Assembly (NCBI GenBank): GCA_900767415.1
Contig: CAAFYZ010000001.1
Span: forward strand, 1-6,517
From: Clostridia bacterium
Lineage (GTDB): Bacteria; Bacillota; Clostridia; Oscillospirales; CAG-272
Direction of reading: 5' to 3'
DNA length: 6,517 nt
Shown here: positions 5,525-6,517 of the stretch, piece by piece
How the letters are laid out: the number at the start of each line of letters is the position of its first letter
Position numbering within the stretch: position 1 is the first letter of the stretch
The notes under the pieces: generated by a model
The model's input: only the letters and a program-made list of their open reading frames with translations
Told to the model about the DNA's origin: nothing
Database searches by the model: none
Position numbers and translations under genes: made by a program

Positions 5525-5541
5525 TGCCCGTCCGACGGGCA
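5525..5541 (+). terminator. Small hairpin between the ATPase gene and hndB
   Basis: TGCCCGT and ACGGGCA form a perfect 7-base stem with a CCG loop, 3 bases after the upstream stop codon. Only TCTTG follows, not a clear T-run, so it is at best a weak or partial terminator. It may instead protect the 3' end of a processed message, or damp read-through so that the internal promoter after it matters more. Confidence 0.45.
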
Positions 5542-5543
5542 TC

Positions 5544-5571
5544 TTGAATCAAAAATAATTTATAATATAAT
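5544..5571 (+). promoter_or_regulatory. Internal promoter before hndB
   Basis: TTGAAT (5544-5549) and TATAAT (5566-5571) are 16 bases apart in a short, very AT-rich gap. Transcription would start near 5578, just before the AGGAAGG at 5582-5588. This would let hndB, hndC and the expected hydrogenase gene be made independently of the sensory genes. No Rex-like operator is seen next to it. Confidence 0.65.
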
Positions 5572-5598
5572 ATGAAGAATCAGGAAGGAAATCAAGTT

Positions 5599-5970
5599 AT
5601 GAAGTCTATGGAAGAACTCATGGCAATCAAAGCGCGGATGCAGGACAAAGTCGCACTCCGCCACGCGAACGGGCATCTCCGCGTCGTCGTCGGTATGGCG
5701 ACCTGCGGCATTGCGGCGGGCGCGCGCCCCGTGCTGAACGCTTTTGTCGAAGGCGTGAACGACGCGGGACTTTCCACAAGCGTCACCGTGACCCAGACCG
5801 GCTGTATCGGCATCTGCCAGTATGAGCCCGTCGTCGAGGTCTACGAAGAGGGGAAAGAAAAGGTCACCTATGTGAAAATGACCCCCGACCGTGTCGCGGA
5901 AGTAATCGAAAAGCATATCAAGGGCGGCAAGCCGGTCATGGAATACACCATCGGCGCTGTCAAACTTTAA
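5599..5970 (+). CDS. hndB: HndB-like thioredoxin-fold [2Fe-2S] subunit
   Basis: This 123-aa soluble protein belongs to the HndB family, a small thioredoxin-like [2Fe-2S] ferredoxin subunit in four-part NAD(P)-linked [FeFe] hydrogenases. The N-terminal helix (1-20) is followed by HLRVVVGMATCGIAAGARPV (26-45) and the cluster motif TGC69IGIC73QYEP. Only three candidate ligand cysteines are present (C36, C69, C73); the usual partner four residues after C36 is not a cysteine. An in-frame ATG at 5572 would add nine residues, but it abuts the -10 box and has no ribosome site. The ATG at 5599 has AGGAAGG ten bases upstream, so I prefer it. The stop is 16 bases before hndC. It probably passes electrons within the complex; its exact role is less settled than that of the other subunits. 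Confidence 0.88.
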   Translation: MKSMEELMAIKARMQDKVALRHANGHLRVVVGMATCGIAAGARPVLNAFVEGVNDAGLSTSVTVTQTGCIGICQYEPVVEVYEEGKEKVTYVKMTPDRVAEVIEKHIKGGKPVMEYTIGAVKL

Positions 5971-5986
5971 TTAGGAGGAAGTCTTA

Positions 5987-6517
5987 ATGTTTCGTTCTCA
6001 TGTACTGATTTGCGGCGGTACCGGCTGTACCTCTTCGGGCAGCGCGGCACTCCGTGAAAAACTCGCCGCCGAGCTGAAAGAAAAGGGACTCGAAGAAGAG
6101 ATCAAAATCGTGCAGACCGGATGCTTCGGTCTTTGCGCTCTCGGTCCCATCATGATCGTCTATCCCGAAGGCACGTTCTACAGCCGTGTCACGCCCGAAG
6201 ACATTCCCGAGATCGTCGAGGAACATCTTCTGAAGGGTCGTATCGTCGAGCGTCTCGTCTACAACGACACCGGCGCGAAGACGGGAGAAGAAGAGGCGAT
6301 CGCCGCTTCCCTCTCCGAGACGGGCTTCTACAAGAAGCAGCAGCGCGTCGCACTCCGTAACTGCGGCGTCATCAACCCCGAAGTGATTGACGAATACATC
6401 GCGATGGACGGCTACTTTGCCCTTGCCAAAGTTCTGAAAGAGATGTCCCCCGACGATGTCATCAAGTGCATCACCGACTCGGGACTGCGCGGCAGAGGCG
6501 GCGGAGGATTCCCCACC
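5987..6517 (+). CDS. hndC: NuoF-like NADH-binding flavoprotein subunit, 5' part
   Basis: The frame runs open from the ATG at 5987 to the window edge (177 codons, 3' end missing). Residues 1-85 form a thioredoxin-like [2Fe-2S] domain with C9, C14 (ICGGTGC), C46 and C50 (TGCFGLC). Then comes the NuoF core, with YKKQQRVALRNCG (115-127) and the start of the glycine-rich FMN/NADH site, GLRGRGGGGFPT (166-177). An N-terminal [2Fe-2S] domain fused to NuoF is typical of HydB/HndC in bifurcating or NAD(P)-linked hydrogenases and of NADH-linked formate dehydrogenases. It would oxidise NADH through FMN and feed the iron-sulfur chain. AGGAGG stands 8 bases before the ATG. The rest should hold the core of the FMN domain and usually extra C-terminal cluster motifs. 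Confidence 0.95.
   Translation, partial: MFRSHVLICGGTGCTSSGSAALREKLAAELKEKGLEEEIKIVQTGCFGLCALGPIMIVYPEGTFYSRVTPEDIPEIVEEHLLKGRIVERLVYNDTGAKTGEEEAIAASLSETGFYKKQQRVALRNCGVINPEVIDEYIAMDGYFALAKVLKEMSPDDVIKCITDSGLRGRGGGGFPT

Overview
The window looks like a chromosomal piece of an anaerobic, fermentative, low-GC-lineage Gram-positive bacterium (Clostridia-like; possibly a gut Christensenellales or Oscillospirales relative, but that rank is a guess). The reasons are strong AGGAGG-type ribosome sites, textbook sigma-A promoters with 17-base spacers, a Firmicutes-style tmRNA, and an operon for an NADH-linked, probably electron-bifurcating [FeFe] hydrogenase. The coding DNA is moderately GC-rich with many CGC/GAC/ATC codons; the control region at 660-1007 is markedly AT-rich.

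Layout. Bases 1-288 hold no gene. They contain a 155-base tandem period with an exactly repeated 80-base core, ending in the terminator of the next gene. A complete tmRNA gene (ssrA) lies on the minus strand at 289-657, with an extended -10 promoter just behind it and a second promoter-like site further up. Bases 658-1007 are the divergent control region between ssrA and the hydrogenase operon. On the plus side it has a near-perfect sigma-A promoter preceded by a close match to the operator of Rex, the NADH/NAD+-sensing repressor.

From 1008 to the right edge all genes are on the plus strand: hndA (NuoE-like [2Fe-2S] subunit), a small DRTGG-domain protein, an anti-sigma-factor-type GHKL ATPase, a hydrogenase-like protein with altered active-site motifs (sensory-type), a second DRTGG protein, a PHP-family metal phosphoesterase, a second GHKL ATPase of the histidine-kinase type, hndB ([2Fe-2S] thioredoxin-like), and the first 177 codons of hndC (NuoF-like flavoprotein). 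The catalytic hydrogenase subunit is expected just past the window.

How they may work together. The Hnd/Hyd subunits pass electrons between NADH, ferredoxin and protons. Between hndA and hndB sit six genes that are not structural subunits: a putative H2 or redox sensor with paired DRTGG proteins, two ATPase modules and a phosphoesterase. Short spacings and start/stop overlaps tie several of them together. They look like a sensory or phospho-relay module built into the operon. Transcription is probably set by Rex at the main promoter, with a likely secondary promoter in front of hndB. The role of the six-gene module is inference; the gene content and order are seen directly.
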